Positions 1-9,615 of a stretch of DNA of 64,000 bases are shown here, piece after piece. Under the pieces are notes generated by a model that worked only from the letters and a program-made list of their open reading frames with translations, was not told the DNA's origin and made no database searches. Source of the DNA: Rossellomorea sp. y25 (lineage in GTDB: Bacteria > Bacillota > Bacilli > Bacillales > Bacillaceae_B); NCBI RefSeq assembly GCF_038049935.1, contig NZ_CP145886.1, positions 1,372,501 to 1,436,500 on the forward strand, given 5' to 3'. Position numbers and translations under genes: made by a program. Position 1 is the first letter of the stretch. Every line of letters starts with the position of its first letter.

Positions 1-1727
<1,727 letters not shown>

Positions 1728-2025
1728 CACTATAAAGCGGAGGCGGCTTGACCAGAAACGACAAGCATTTTTGGGCAATCAGAAGAGGGTGCCTTTTACC
1801 CTCAGCTGATTGAACTGAAATGACCTCGAGTCTCTAGCCGCCGGAGCTGGAATGGTATCTACTTGAAGAAGTAGATGCACAATTGGTCGGTATTCGGCTT
1901 TCTTGACATCAATTCTTTATCTAGTTTTCAGGGAATAAATTTTATAAGAAAATATAAAAAAAGCCTTGAAAAAATATATCTACGCGATATAATAATACTT
2001 GTCCTTAAAAAAGTGACAAGGAATT
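1728..2025 (+). other. 23S-5S internal transcribed spacer
   Basis: This 298-base spacer separates 23S from 5S rRNA. No tRNA gene was seen in it. It contains a pairable GGGTGCC...ACCCTCAGCTGATTG segment near 1786-1813 and the sequence TTCTTTATCTAGTTTTCAGG near 1913-1932, a motif common near the ends of Bacillus rRNA spacers. It presumably carries processing stems for rRNA maturation. Confidence 0.7.
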
Positions 2026-2143
<118 letters not shown>

Positions 2144-2150
2144 ATATCGT

Positions 2151-2225
2151 TCCGCAGTAGCTCAGTGGTAGAGCTATCGGCTGTTAACCGATCGGTCGCA
2201 AGTTCGAATCTTGCCTGCGGAGCCA
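2151..2225 (+). tRNA. tRNA-Asn (GTT)
   Basis: A full cloverleaf with acceptor TCCGCAG/CTGCGGA, anticodon loop CTGTTAACC (anticodon GTT), T-loop GTTCGAATC and an encoded CCA. It is the first tRNA after 5S, starting 7 bases downstream. Confidence 0.97.
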
Positions 2226-2231
2226 TTATAT

Positions 2232-2323
2232 GGAGAGCTGTCCGAGTGGCCGAAGGAGCACGATTGGAAATCGTGTAGACGGTTAACGCTGTCTCAAGGG
2301 TTCAAATCCCTTGCTCTCCGCCA
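2232..2323 (+). tRNA. tRNA-Ser (GGA)
   Basis: A class II tRNA with a long variable arm, acceptor GGAGAGC/GCTCTCC, anticodon loop ATTGGAAAT (GGA) and an encoded CCA. The length is 92 bases. Confidence 0.97.
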
Positions 2324-2342
2324 TAACACTTCTTCTTATTAA

Positions 2343-2417
2343 GGCCCATTGGTCAAGCGGTTAAGACACCGCCCTTTCACGGCGGTAACACGGGTTCGAA
2401 TCCCGTATGGGTCACCA
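2343..2417 (+). tRNA. tRNA-Glu (TTC)
   Basis: The acceptor GGCCCAT pairs with ATGGGTC (one G-T wobble). The anticodon loop is CCTTTCACG (TTC). The T-arm is GGGTTCGAATCCC and CCA is encoded. Confidence 0.97.
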
Positions 2418-2457
2418 ACACTTTTTTCCAAAAATGAAATAAAACAATGAATATAAT

Positions 2458-2533
2458 GGAGGATTAGCTCAGCTGGGAGAGCATCTGCCTTACAAGCAGA
2501 GGGTCGGCGGTTCGATCCCGTCATCCTCCACCA
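2458..2533 (+). tRNA. tRNA-Val (TAC)
   Basis: The acceptor GGAGGAT pairs with ATCCTCC. The anticodon loop is CCTTACAAG (TAC), the T-arm GCGGTTCGATCCCGT, and CCA is encoded. Confidence 0.97.
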
Positions 2534-2608
2534 TGATTTTTCACGAAGCATAAGCTGAGTTGAATAATCATCCTTAATTTATAAGTTTAACTTAACAAAT
2601 CATATCGT

Positions 2609-2682
<74 letters not shown>

Positions 2683-2816
2683 TACCATTTTTGACTTTGG
2701 ATAGTATAATCCTTAATGAGTCACGCATGGATAGTTATTTTCGCTATTGCGAGGTAATGAAAGTTATTTTGCTGGCGCAACTCATGGTAAAAAAATTTGC
2801 AGGCGCGAAAATTTTT

Positions 2817-2893
2817 GGTCCGGTAGTTCAGTTGGTTAGAATGCCTGCCTGTCACGCAGGAGGTCGCGGGTTCGAGTCCCGTCCGGACCGCCA
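2817..2893 (+). tRNA. tRNA-Asp (GTC)
   Basis: The acceptor GGTCCGG pairs with CCGGACC. The anticodon loop is CTGTCACG (GTC) and CCA is encoded. It follows a 134-base spacer after tRNA-fMet, unusually long for this array. Confidence 0.97.
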
Positions 2894-2910
2894 TATTTAT
2901 TTTGCATAAT

Positions 2911-2986
2911 GGCTCAGTAGCTCAGTTGGTAGAGCAATGGACTGAAAATCCATGTGTCGGCGGTTCGATTCCGTCCTGAGCCACCA
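2911..2986 (+). tRNA. tRNA-Phe (GAA)
   Basis: The acceptor GGCTCAG pairs with CTGAGCC. The anticodon loop is CTGAAAATC (GAA) and CCA is encoded. Confidence 0.97.
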
Positions 2987-2999
2987 TTTATTACTTGAT

Positions 3000-3075
<76 letters not shown>

Positions 3076-3094
3076 ACCGAGTGATTTACTATTT

Positions 3095-3178
3095 GGAGGG
3101 GTAGCGAAGTGGCTAAACGCGGCGGACTGTAAATCCGCTCCTTCGGGTTCGGCAGTTCGAATCTGCCCCCCTCCACCA
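3095..3178 (+). tRNA. tRNA-Tyr (GTA)
   Basis: A class II tRNA with a long variable arm (CTCCTTCGGGTTCGG). The acceptor is GGAGGGG/CCCCTCC, the anticodon loop CTGTAAATC (GTA), and CCA is encoded. Confidence 0.97.
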
Positions 3179-3258
3179 AGATTTTTTTCCTAGCGTAAGC
3201 GGAGTATTGAACCCCAGCTAATAGCAGGAAGATTCATTGGAAACCAATTATATTTCAT

Positions 3259-3332
3259 AGGGGTATAGTTTAAAGGTAGAACGAAGGTCTCCAAAACCTT
3301 TGGTGTGGGTTCGATTCCTACTACCCCTGCCA
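3259..3332 (+). tRNA. tRNA-Trp (CCA)
   Basis: The acceptor AGGGGTA pairs with TACCCCT. The anticodon loop is TCTCCAAAA (CCA) and the terminal CCA is encoded. Confidence 0.97.
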
Positions 3333-3342
3333 ATTTTATCAT

Positions 3343-3419
3343 GGCGATTGTGGCGAAGTGGTTAACGCACCTGATTGTGGTTCAGGCATTCGTGGGTTCG
3401 ATTCCCATCAGTCGCCCCA
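3343..3419 (+). tRNA. tRNA-His (GTG)
   Basis: The anticodon loop is ATTGTGGTT (GTG). The gene carries the extra 5' G typical of tRNA-His, pairing with the discriminator C, and an encoded CCA. Confidence 0.96.
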
Positions 3420-3458
3420 TAAAAGTCACATTTTCATTTCCGTGACATATACTATCAG

Positions 3459-3530
3459 TGGGCTATAGCCAAGCGGTAAGGCATCGCACTTTGACTGCGA
3501 CATGCGTTGGTTCGAATCCAGCTAGCCCAG
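3459..3530 (+). tRNA. tRNA-Gln (TTG)
   Basis: The acceptor TGGGCTA pairs with TAGCCCA. The anticodon loop is CTTTGACTG (TTG). The discriminator G is followed by TAG, so CCA is not encoded. Confidence 0.95.
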
Positions 3531-3534
3531 TAGT

Positions 3535-3609
3535 GCGGAAGTAGTTCAGTGGTAGAACACCACCTTGCCAAGGTGGGGGTCGCGGGTTCGAATCCCGTCT
3601 TCCGCTCCA
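3535..3609 (+). tRNA. tRNA-Gly (GCC)
   Basis: The acceptor GCGGAAG pairs with CTTCCGC. The anticodon loop is CTTGCCAAG (GCC) and CCA is encoded. It starts only four bases after tRNA-Gln. Confidence 0.97.
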
Positions 3610-3616
3610 ATATTAA

Positions 3617-3690
3617 GGCGGCATAGCCAAGTGGTAAGGCATGGGTCTGCAAAACCCTGATCACCGGTTCAAATCCGGTTGCCGCCTCCA
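3617..3690 (+). tRNA. tRNA-Cys (GCA)
   Basis: The acceptor GGCGGCA pairs with TGCCGCC. The anticodon loop is TCTGCAAAA (GCA) and CCA is encoded. Confidence 0.97.
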
Positions 3691-3698
3691 AATGTAAT

Positions 3699-3782
3699 GC
3701 CGGTGTGGCGGAATTGGCAGACGCGCACGACTCAAAATCGTGTTCCTCTGGAGTGCCGGTTCGACCCCGGCCACCGGTACCA
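3699..3782 (+). tRNA. tRNA-Leu (CAA)
   Basis: A class II tRNA with acceptor GCCGGTG/CACCGGT, anticodon loop CTCAAAA (CAA), a long variable arm and an encoded CCA. Confidence 0.95.
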
Positions 3783-3785
3783 TTC

Positions 3786-3859
3786 GCGGGTGTAGTTTAG
3801 TGGTAAAACCTCAGCCTTCCAAGCTGATGATGAGGGTTCGATTCCCTTCACCCGCTCCA
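3786..3859 (+). tRNA. tRNA-Gly (TCC)
   Basis: The acceptor GCGGGTG pairs with CACCCGC. The anticodon loop is CTTCCAAG (TCC) and CCA is encoded. It is the last gene of the rRNA-tRNA operon. Confidence 0.97.
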
Positions 3860-3872
3860 ATTTACATATGAT

Positions 3873-3904
3873 AGACTTTCTCATTAGAGGAAGTCTTTTT
3901 TTAT
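3873..3904 (+). terminator. Terminator of the rRNA-tRNA operon
   Basis: The 8-bp stem AGACTTTC/GGAAGTCT with an 8-base loop is followed by a run of seven T. It ends the 23S-5S-tRNA transcript. Confidence 0.88.
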
Positions 3905-4154
3905 TGTTCTGAGACTGAAATTTAGGAGGTAAATGTGGAAGAATGTAATAAATGAGTAGATTTTAGTGTGGATCAATGAGTAACAGCTTTATTTTAGTAG
4001 GATAAGGGGGGAGATTCGAAGTTTTTCAATATTATAGATAGTATTAGTAGCATTTTGTACAGGAATGGAGTTGAAAAAAGACTATTTTAGAGTGAAAATG
4101 ATAATTTTACATAAAAAAGCGACTCTCTATAACTATATAACTGCTAGATTTATA
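3905..4154. other. AT-rich intergenic region without a recognisable gene
   Basis: No convincing gene was seen. A strong ribosome binding site (TAGGAGGT at 3923-3930) is followed at once by an ATG or GTG frame that closes after six to eight codons. This is either a leftover gene start or a very short peptide. The rest is AT-rich and leads into the tandem repeat. Confidence 0.5.
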
Positions 4155-4350
4155 GGCACTTGATAATTTATTATCGAGTTTAGCAGATATATTATCGACT
4201 TTTCGGATTTATTATCGAGTTTGGCAGATATATTATCGACCTTTCGATTTTATTATCGACTTTGCTACATTTATTATCGACTTTCCAATTTTATTTTCAA
4301 ATTCACCACATTTATTTTCAATTCCAGCATTTTATTTTCAAAATCGCATT
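4155..4350. repeat. Degenerate tandem repeat, about 21-bp unit (TTATTATCGACTTT core)
   Basis: About nine degenerate copies of a 20-21 bp unit run head to tail. The core alternates between TTATTATCGAGTTT and TTATTATCGACTTT and decays to TTATTTTCAAATTC in the last three copies. Units resemble those at 15098-15180 and 39827-39968 (GGATTATCGTGAATTTC type), so the three arrays may be one diverged family. The array lies between the rRNA operon terminator and the carbohydrate operon promoter. It is not a CRISPR, because there are no unique spacers. Confidence 0.8.
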
Positions 4351-4473
4351 GTACCCTACGTTCACCTTATCAAGCCAAAGAAACCCAACCTTTTCATTTA
4401 CCCATCACCAACCCATCCCAAACCCATCTAGTCAAAATTTTGCACCTTCTTTGTCAATTGAGTCCCCCTATTT

Positions 4474-4512
4474 AAGAAAGCGCTCCCATTATAATGTAAG
4501 AAAGCGATTACA
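4474..4512 (+). promoter_or_regulatory. Promoter -10 flanked by two cre/LacI-type operators
   Basis: Two 15-bp sites, AAGAAAGCGCTCCCA (4474-4488) and AAGAAAGCGATTACA (4498-4512), each match the CcpA cre consensus WTGNAANCGNWNNCW except at the second base. Their starts are 24 bp apart. A perfect TATAAT (4490-4495) lies between them, so a bound repressor would block the promoter. No good -35 was found. CcpA or a dedicated LacI-family protein could act here. Confidence 0.7.
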
Positions 4513-4533
4513 TTATTAGGGGTGGTGATACGG

Positions 4534-5475
4534 GTGGAAACCAAGATTCAGACTGGACCAGTAAGCCCAGATGCGCAAATCAAGGCGGTTACGAAGAAGA
4601 AGTTCAAGTATAAGAGCTTGCTGACGTATGCTGCCTTTGTTGGACCGGCACTTATATTTTTTTTAGTGATTCAGATTCTTCCATTTTTGATGGGGGTGTA
4701 TTATTCGTTTACCTCATGGAATGGTGTCAGCTCAGTTGTAGAGTGGGTTGGATTTGATAACTACAAAAAGATCTTCACAGATGATAAGACATTTTTTAAT
4801 TCCTTTATGTTCACGACGAAGTTTATGTTTGCGGCTGTGATTATTAGTAATTTAATAGGTTTCGGGTTTGCACTTTTACTGAATGCAGCATTGAAGACGC
4901 GAAACATTTTGCGGACAGTGTTTTTTATTCCCAACGTAATTGGTGGATTGCTACTCGGATTCATCTGGCAGTTCATCTTTGTGAAAGGATTTGCATCACT
5001 CGGGAATATGACGGGGATCGGATTCTTTAAAATGCCTTGGCTTGGTGATGAGACGACGGCATTCTGGGGGATTGTCATCGTGTTTGCATGGCAGATCAGT
5101 GGTTATATGATGGTCATCTATGTTGCGGCATTGCAAGGGGTGGATAATTCACTTTTGGAAGCAGCGAGGATAGATGGAGCATCCAACTGGACGTTGTTGA
5201 CGAAGATTATCATTCCGTTGATTTTACCGGCATTCACAATTTGCTTCTTCTTGACGATTTCAATGGCCTTTAAGATATTCGATTTGAACATCTCGTTAAC
5301 AGGCGGGGGACCATTCAATTCTACACAATCTGTGGCGATCAATATTTATCAAGAAGCGTTCCAGAATAACCGTTATGGCCTGGGAACAGCGAAATCGATC
5401 CTGTTCTTTGTGGTAGTGGCAGTGTTTACAACGGTTCAGGTGATGGTGACGAAGAAGAAGGAGGTTCAGGCGTAA
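4534..5475 (+). CDS. Carbohydrate ABC transporter permease (MalF/UgpA type)
   Basis: This is an inner-membrane permease of a CUT1-type sugar importer. The protein of about 313 residues has a cytoplasmic N-terminus, six hydrophobic segments and the cytoplasmic EAA loop (EAARIDGASNWTLLTKI...P) that docks on the ATPase. GTG at 4534 is chosen because AGGGGTGG lies just upstream; frames from 4522 or 4525 lack a good site. It is the first gene of the operon and its stop overlaps the next start by one base. No ATPase gene lies in the cluster, so a shared MsmX-like ATPase elsewhere probably energises it. The substrate cannot be read from the sequence. Confidence 0.93.
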   Translation: METKIQTGPVSPDAQIKAVTKKKFKYKSLLTYAAFVGPALIFFLVIQILPFLMGVYYSFTSWNGVSSVVEWVGFDNYKKIFTDDKTFFNSFMFTTKFMFAAVIISNLIGFGFALLLNAALKTRNILRTVFFIPNVIGGLLLGFIWQFIFVKGFASLGNMTGIGFFKMPWLGDETTAFWGIVIVFAWQISGYMMVIYVAALQGVDNSLLEAARIDGASNWTLLTKIIIPLILPAFTICFFLTISMAFKIFDLNISLTGGGPFNSTQSVAINIYQEAFQNNRYGLGTAKSILFFVVVAVFTTVQVMVTKKKEVQA

Positions 5476-6302
5476 TGGGCAATCGCTATACGAAAAGAAC
5501 GTTTGTATTAGAGATTATCGGAATTGTCATAGGGCTCATTTTCCTTATTCCTTTCTACTTCGTACTGATCAACTCAGTGAAGCCGTTTGCAGCGATTTTG
5601 ATCGATGCGGCGGCGTGGCCAAAGGAATTTGTTTTCTCTAACTATGCGAAGGTGTGGGAGATCATCAATTTCCCCCGTGCTTTCTGGAACTCCTTGGTCA
5701 TCACCGTTTTCAGTAACATTGGATTAGTGATTATCAGCTCCATGGCGGCGTGGAAGATGGTACGTACGCCAGGGAAGTTCAGCAAAATTTTATTTGTCAT
5801 CTTTGTTTCAGCCATGGTCATTCCGTTCCAGACGGTGATGATTCCTCTTATGAAGGTAGGAGGGACGTTGGGACTTACGAATAGTATTCCAGGTTTGATC
5901 ATCATGTACTTCGGATTTGGCGTGCCACTTTCTCTTTTCTTATATCATGGATTTGTGAAAACCGTTCCGATTGAGATTGAAGAATCCGCGATGATTGATG
6001 GCTGCAGTCAGTTTGGTGTGTTCTGGAGAATTGTATTCCCATTACTTAAGCCGATAACAGTAACCGTGGTCATTTTGAACACTTTATGGATTTGGAATGA
6101 CTATCTTCTTCCCCTTCTTGTATTACAGGATGCGGAACTGCGTACGATTCCACTCGCAGCAAGCTCATTCTTCGCTCAGTATACGAAGCAATGGGATATG
6201 GGTCTTGCAGCATTGGTGCTTGGCATTACACCGATCATCATTTTCTTCTTATTTTTACAGAAGCATATCATCAAAGGTATTGCTTCAGGGTCAATTAAGT
6301 AG
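5475..6302 (+). CDS. Carbohydrate ABC transporter permease (MalG/UgpE type)
   Basis: This is the second permease of the importer, 275 residues with about six membrane segments. Its EAA loop reads EIEESAMIDGCSQFGVFWRI, followed by PLLKP. The ATG overlaps the stop of the first permease (TAATG), which implies translational coupling and equal production of both halves. It lies upstream of the binding-protein gene after an 82-base gap. Family membership is clear; the sugar is not. Confidence 0.93.
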   Translation: MGNRYTKRTFVLEIIGIVIGLIFLIPFYFVLINSVKPFAAILIDAAAWPKEFVFSNYAKVWEIINFPRAFWNSLVITVFSNIGLVIISSMAAWKMVRTPGKFSKILFVIFVSAMVIPFQTVMIPLMKVGGTLGLTNSIPGLIIMYFGFGVPLSLFLYHGFVKTVPIEIEESAMIDGCSQFGVFWRIVFPLLKPITVTVVILNTLWIWNDYLLPLLVLQDAELRTIPLAASSFFAQYTKQWDMGLAALVLGITPIIIFFLFLQKHIIKGIASGSIK

Positions 6303-6384
6303 ATATAAAGTTTCTGTCGAGATGGTCTATCATTGATACAGAAATTTATATAAAATAATTTATATCAGGGAGGTCAATCCATTT

Positions 6385-7662
6385 ATGAAACGTATACTTT
6401 TACTTTGTATGTCTTTGGTTTTAGTATTTGGTATTATTGCTGGCTGTTCTTCTAAAGACACTACAAGCAAATCAGGTGGAGAGTCTGGATCAGGTGACGA
6501 TGTAGTTACCCTTAATTTCTTCCAGTTCAAGGTTGAAATTGCCGATCAGCTTCAAGAAATGATCAATGAGTTCGAAGCTGAGCATCCAAACATTAAGATT
6601 AAGCTTGAAACAGTTGGTGGAGGTGCCGATTACGGTGCTGCTTTGAAAGCGAAATTTGCTTCTGGTGAAGAGCCGGACATTTTCAACAACGGTGGTTTTA
6701 AAGAGTTAGAGCTTTGGAAAGAGAAGTTAGCAGATCTTTCCGGTGAGCCATGGGTTGAGCATGTTCTTCCGATCGGTAAAGTGCCGATGACGGATGAAGA
6801 TGGCAAGCTTTATGGTATGCCGGTTAACCTTGAAGGCTACGGATTTGTATATAATAAAGATTTATTTGAAGAAGCGGGAATCACTGAGCCGCCTACAACG
6901 ATTGATGAGTTAAAAGACGCTGCGAAGAAGCTTGAAGCGAAGAAAATCACGCCTTTCTCAGCTGGTTATGGCGAGTGGTGGGTAATTGGTCAACATTTAC
7001 TTAACATTCCGTTTGCTCAGCAGGAAGATCCGGATGCGTTCATCGCCGGTCTTTATGATGGTTCCGAGAAGATTGTAGGCAACGAAAAGTTCAAACAATT
7101 CAAAGAAGTTTTAGATGCTGAGCTTAAGTACGCAAATGATAATCCGTTAACGACGGATTACAATACACAAGTAACGCTATTTGCTTCTGGTGAAACTGCG
7201 ATGCTGCAACAAGGAAACTGGACTGAGAACATGATCACTGAGATCAATCCTGAAATCAACATGGGATTCCTTCCAATTTCTATCAGCAATGATGATAGTG
7301 CTGATCGCCTTCCTGTAGGTGTACCGAATAACTGGGTATTAAACAAGAACTCTGAGCATCTTGAAGAAGCGAAAACATTCTTAGAGTGGATGGTTTCATC
7401 TGAAACTGGTAAGCGTTATATCACGGAAGAGTTTGCGTTCATCCCGGCCTTCGATAACATCGAGCCAAATGGTCTTGGAGACTTAGGTCAGTCCATCCTT
7501 GACTACTCTAAAGAAGAGAAGACGATTCCTTGGACTTGGTTCAAATGGCCGGATGGAGCGAATAAGGAATTCGCTGCAACGATCCAGGAGTATGCCGCAG
7601 GGAAAATTGATTACGACACTGTACTTGAGCGATTCCAGCAAACATGGGATAACTTGAAGTAA
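6385..7662 (+). CDS. Sugar-binding lipoprotein of the ABC transporter
   Basis: This 425-residue extracellular solute-binding protein (family 1) should deliver substrate to the two upstream permeases. The N-terminus has a basic start, a hydrophobic segment and the lipobox IIAGC at residues 17-21, followed by a Ser/Gly-rich linker. The ATG follows GGGAGG at a normal distance. A strong terminator follows directly, so the importer genes form their own transcription unit, separate from the two-component and enzyme genes. Binding proteins of this family take mono- to oligosaccharides. Confidence 0.93.
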   Translation: MKRILLLCMSLVLVFGIIAGCSSKDTTSKSGGESGSGDDVVTLNFFQFKVEIADQLQEMINEFEAEHPNIKIKLETVGGGADYGAALKAKFASGEEPDIFNNGGFKELELWKEKLADLSGEPWVEHVLPIGKVPMTDEDGKLYGMPVNLEGYGFVYNKDLFEEAGITEPPTTIDELKDAAKKLEAKKITPFSAGYGEWWVIGQHLLNIPFAQQEDPDAFIAGLYDGSEKIVGNEKFKQFKEVLDAELKYANDNPLTTDYNTQVTLFASGETAMLQQGNWTENMITEINPEINMGFLPISISNDDSADRLPVGVPNNWVLNKNSEHLEEAKTFLEWMVSSETGKRYITEEFAFIPAFDNIEPNGLGDLGQSILDYSKEEKTIPWTWFKWPDGANKEFAATIQEYAAGKIDYDTVLERFQQTWDNLK

Positions 7663-7668
7663 ATTGAA

Positions 7669-7712
7669 AAAATAGAAAGCATGTCTACTGGGCATGCTTT
7701 CTATTTTATAAG
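7669..7712 (+). terminator. Terminator after the ABC transporter operon
   Basis: A 15-bp perfect stem (AAAATAGAAAGCATG / CATGCTTTCTATTTT, 7669-7683 and 7693-7707) has a T-rich descending arm. It separates importer genes from the regulator and enzyme genes. Confidence 0.85.
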
Positions 7713-7803
7713 TTTAATAGGAATATTTCGAAAAAACACTTCCAAGAGCAGGGAAAAACACTTTATACTAGTGTATAAGTGAGACCTGGGAGGTCCGTCC
7801 CTC

Positions 7804-9615
7804 ATGTTAAAGACCAGCATTCGGAATAAGTTGATTGTGTTGTTGATGATTACGACGATTGTGCCGTTTGGCAGTTCTATTATTATTACATATTTTTATA
7901 CGAAGGACTCCATAGAGGAGCAGGTGGTGGAGGAGAGCAGCAATCTTCTTTATCAGGGAAAGGTGAATCTGGAGAGCTATATTAATGAGCTCAACGGGTT
8001 AACTCTATCACTCTATAATAATCCTGATTTTATTAACTTCATGAGATCACCAAGTCAAGAGAATAATTACTTGACGATTGGCATTGTAAAGAATGTTGTG
8101 CAAACGATTCTCTACACGGGTGATACAATTAACGGGGTACGTATTTCCTTCGCCGATGGTGACCGCGTCATTTCGGCAACAAAGCGCTCTACAGTTGTTT
8201 TTTCTAATAAGGTAAGGGATTCGCAATGGGAATCCTTCAGAAATGCAGAGCGCAGCCCTTATAACATGTATATTGAACCAACCCATAGTCAGGAAGAAAA
8301 GAATATCAACCGGTCGAAGGATATTGTCACGATTCACCGGGCATTCCGAAACGTTCCCGGTGATGAGGTGCTTGCTTATATCTCATTGGAGGTTTCACCT
8401 GACAAGATCATCGATTTGAGTAGAAACCTCTATAACGCTAAGTCAGAAGAATTCTATCTTCTTTCTTCGGAAGGGGAAATGATTTATAGCTCGGACCGGG
8501 ATGTATCGGATGATGGCAACAACCAGAAGTGGATTAAGAGAATAATGGAATCAAAAGATGTATCAGGGACACTCGAGTGGAAGGAGGACTCCTTCAACGG
8601 GGTGATGATGTACGACCAGCTCCCTGCTTCGGCCGGCGGTTGGTTGTTAGTGAAACGGGTTCCTTACGTGAATCTTTATGAAAGCGCATTTAGTGTCGCG
8701 AAGATTAATATTCTGTTTGGAGTTCTTGGGCTATCACTTGTGGTGCTCGCGACCCTATTTGTTTCTTTCAAAATTACGTCACCCATACGGATTCTGCTTC
8801 AACATATCCAACAGGTTGAAAAAGGGAATATGAAGGTACAGTCCGAATCGTTCGGTTCCGATGAAATCGGGATCCTCGGCTACCGGTTTCAGCAGATGAT
8901 CGAGCGGATCAATCATCTGATCAACCGTGAGTACAAACTGGAGCTCGAAAACAAGACGAATCAATTAAAGGTCCTCCAGTCTCAAATCAATCCGCATTTT
9001 CTCTATAATGCCCTGCAATCCATTGGAACGATTGCTTTGAAGAACAAGGTTCCGCAAATCTACTCCCTGATCACCCACCTTTCCAAAATAATGAGGTACG
9101 GGATGAATATGGAGGAGGATGTGGTTCCATTAAGCAAGGAAATCAATTACACGAACGCCTATCTTCTTTTACAAAAAGAACGTTTCGGTGAGAATCTGGA
9201 TTACAGTGTAGAGGTAGAAGAAGAGGTAATGGAGACCCCGGTACCGAAGATGCTCCTGCAGCCTCTCATTGAAAACTACTTCAAACACGGATTCGATATC
9301 CGGGACGGGGTAGGGCGAATATGGTTATCTTGCTTTCAGGATGAGAAAGAATTGGTGATGATTGTCCGTGATAATGGTGTTGGCGTAACGGAAAGCAGAC
9401 TTCGGGAAATAGGGGATCATTTTAAAGCAGAAGCATGGAATAAAACGGGGGATGAGACCAATATCGGACTGAAGAATGTATATGTTCGATTAAAGCTCTA
9501 CTATGATCACCTGGCCACTTTACAGCTTGAAAATCATGTTGAGGGAGGCTTTATGGTCACTATGAGGCTGCCAATAAGAATGGAAGGTGAAGCAAATGAA
9601 GGCAATCATCATTGA
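7804..9615 (+). CDS. Sensor histidine kinase, YesM family
   Basis: This 603-residue membrane kinase very likely senses an extracellular sugar signal or the loaded binding protein. It has a transmembrane segment near residues 11-31, a large extracellular domain, a second membrane segment near 300-322 and a HAMP linker. The His_kinase domain has the phospho-acceptor in QINPHFLYN (H398), and the ATPase domain has DNGVGV (D523). The ribosome binding site is GGGAGG at 7788-7793, part of the element GGGAGGTCCGTCCCTC that runs directly into the ATG. The gene overlaps the downstream response regulator by 20 bases. Its partner and position mark it as the regulator of this cluster. Confidence 0.93.
   Translation: MLKTSIRNKLIVLLMITTIVPFGSSIIITYFYTKDSIEEQVVEESSNLLYQGKVNLESYINELNGLTLSLYNNPDFINFMRSPSQENNYLTIGIVKNVVQTILYTGDTINGVRISFADGDRVISATKRSTVVFSNKVRDSQWESFRNAERSPYNMYIEPTHSQEEKNINRSKDIVTIHRAFRNVPGDEVLAYISLEVSPDKIIDLSRNLYNAKSEEFYLLSSEGEMIYSSDRDVSDDGNNQKWIKRIMESKDVSGTLEWKEDSFNGVMMYDQLPASAGGWLLVKRVPYVNLYESAFSVAKINILFGVLGLSLVVLATLFVSFKITSPIRILLQHIQQVEKGNMKVQSESFGSDEIGILGYRFQQMIERINHLINREYKLELENKTNQLKVLQSQINPHFLYNALQSIGTIALKNKVPQIYSLITHLSKIMRYGMNMEEDVVPLSKEINYTNAYLLLQKERFGENLDYSVEVEEEVMETPVPKMLLQPLIENYFKHGFDIRDGVGRIWLSCFQDEKELVMIVRDNGVGVTESRLREIGDHFKAEAWNKTGDETNIGLKNVYVRLKLYYDHLATLQLENHVEGGFMVTMRLPIRMEGEANEGNHH

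Noticed and set aside
2683..2816. A possible promoter (TTGACT near TATAAT) in the long spacer between tRNA-fMet and tRNA-Asp.
   Set aside because: The spacing between the two hexamers is far below 16-18 bases.
4155..4350. The AT-rich tandem repeat looked at first like a CRISPR array.
   Set aside because: Units are about 21 bp and contiguous with no unique spacers, copies are degenerate, and there are no cas genes nearby.
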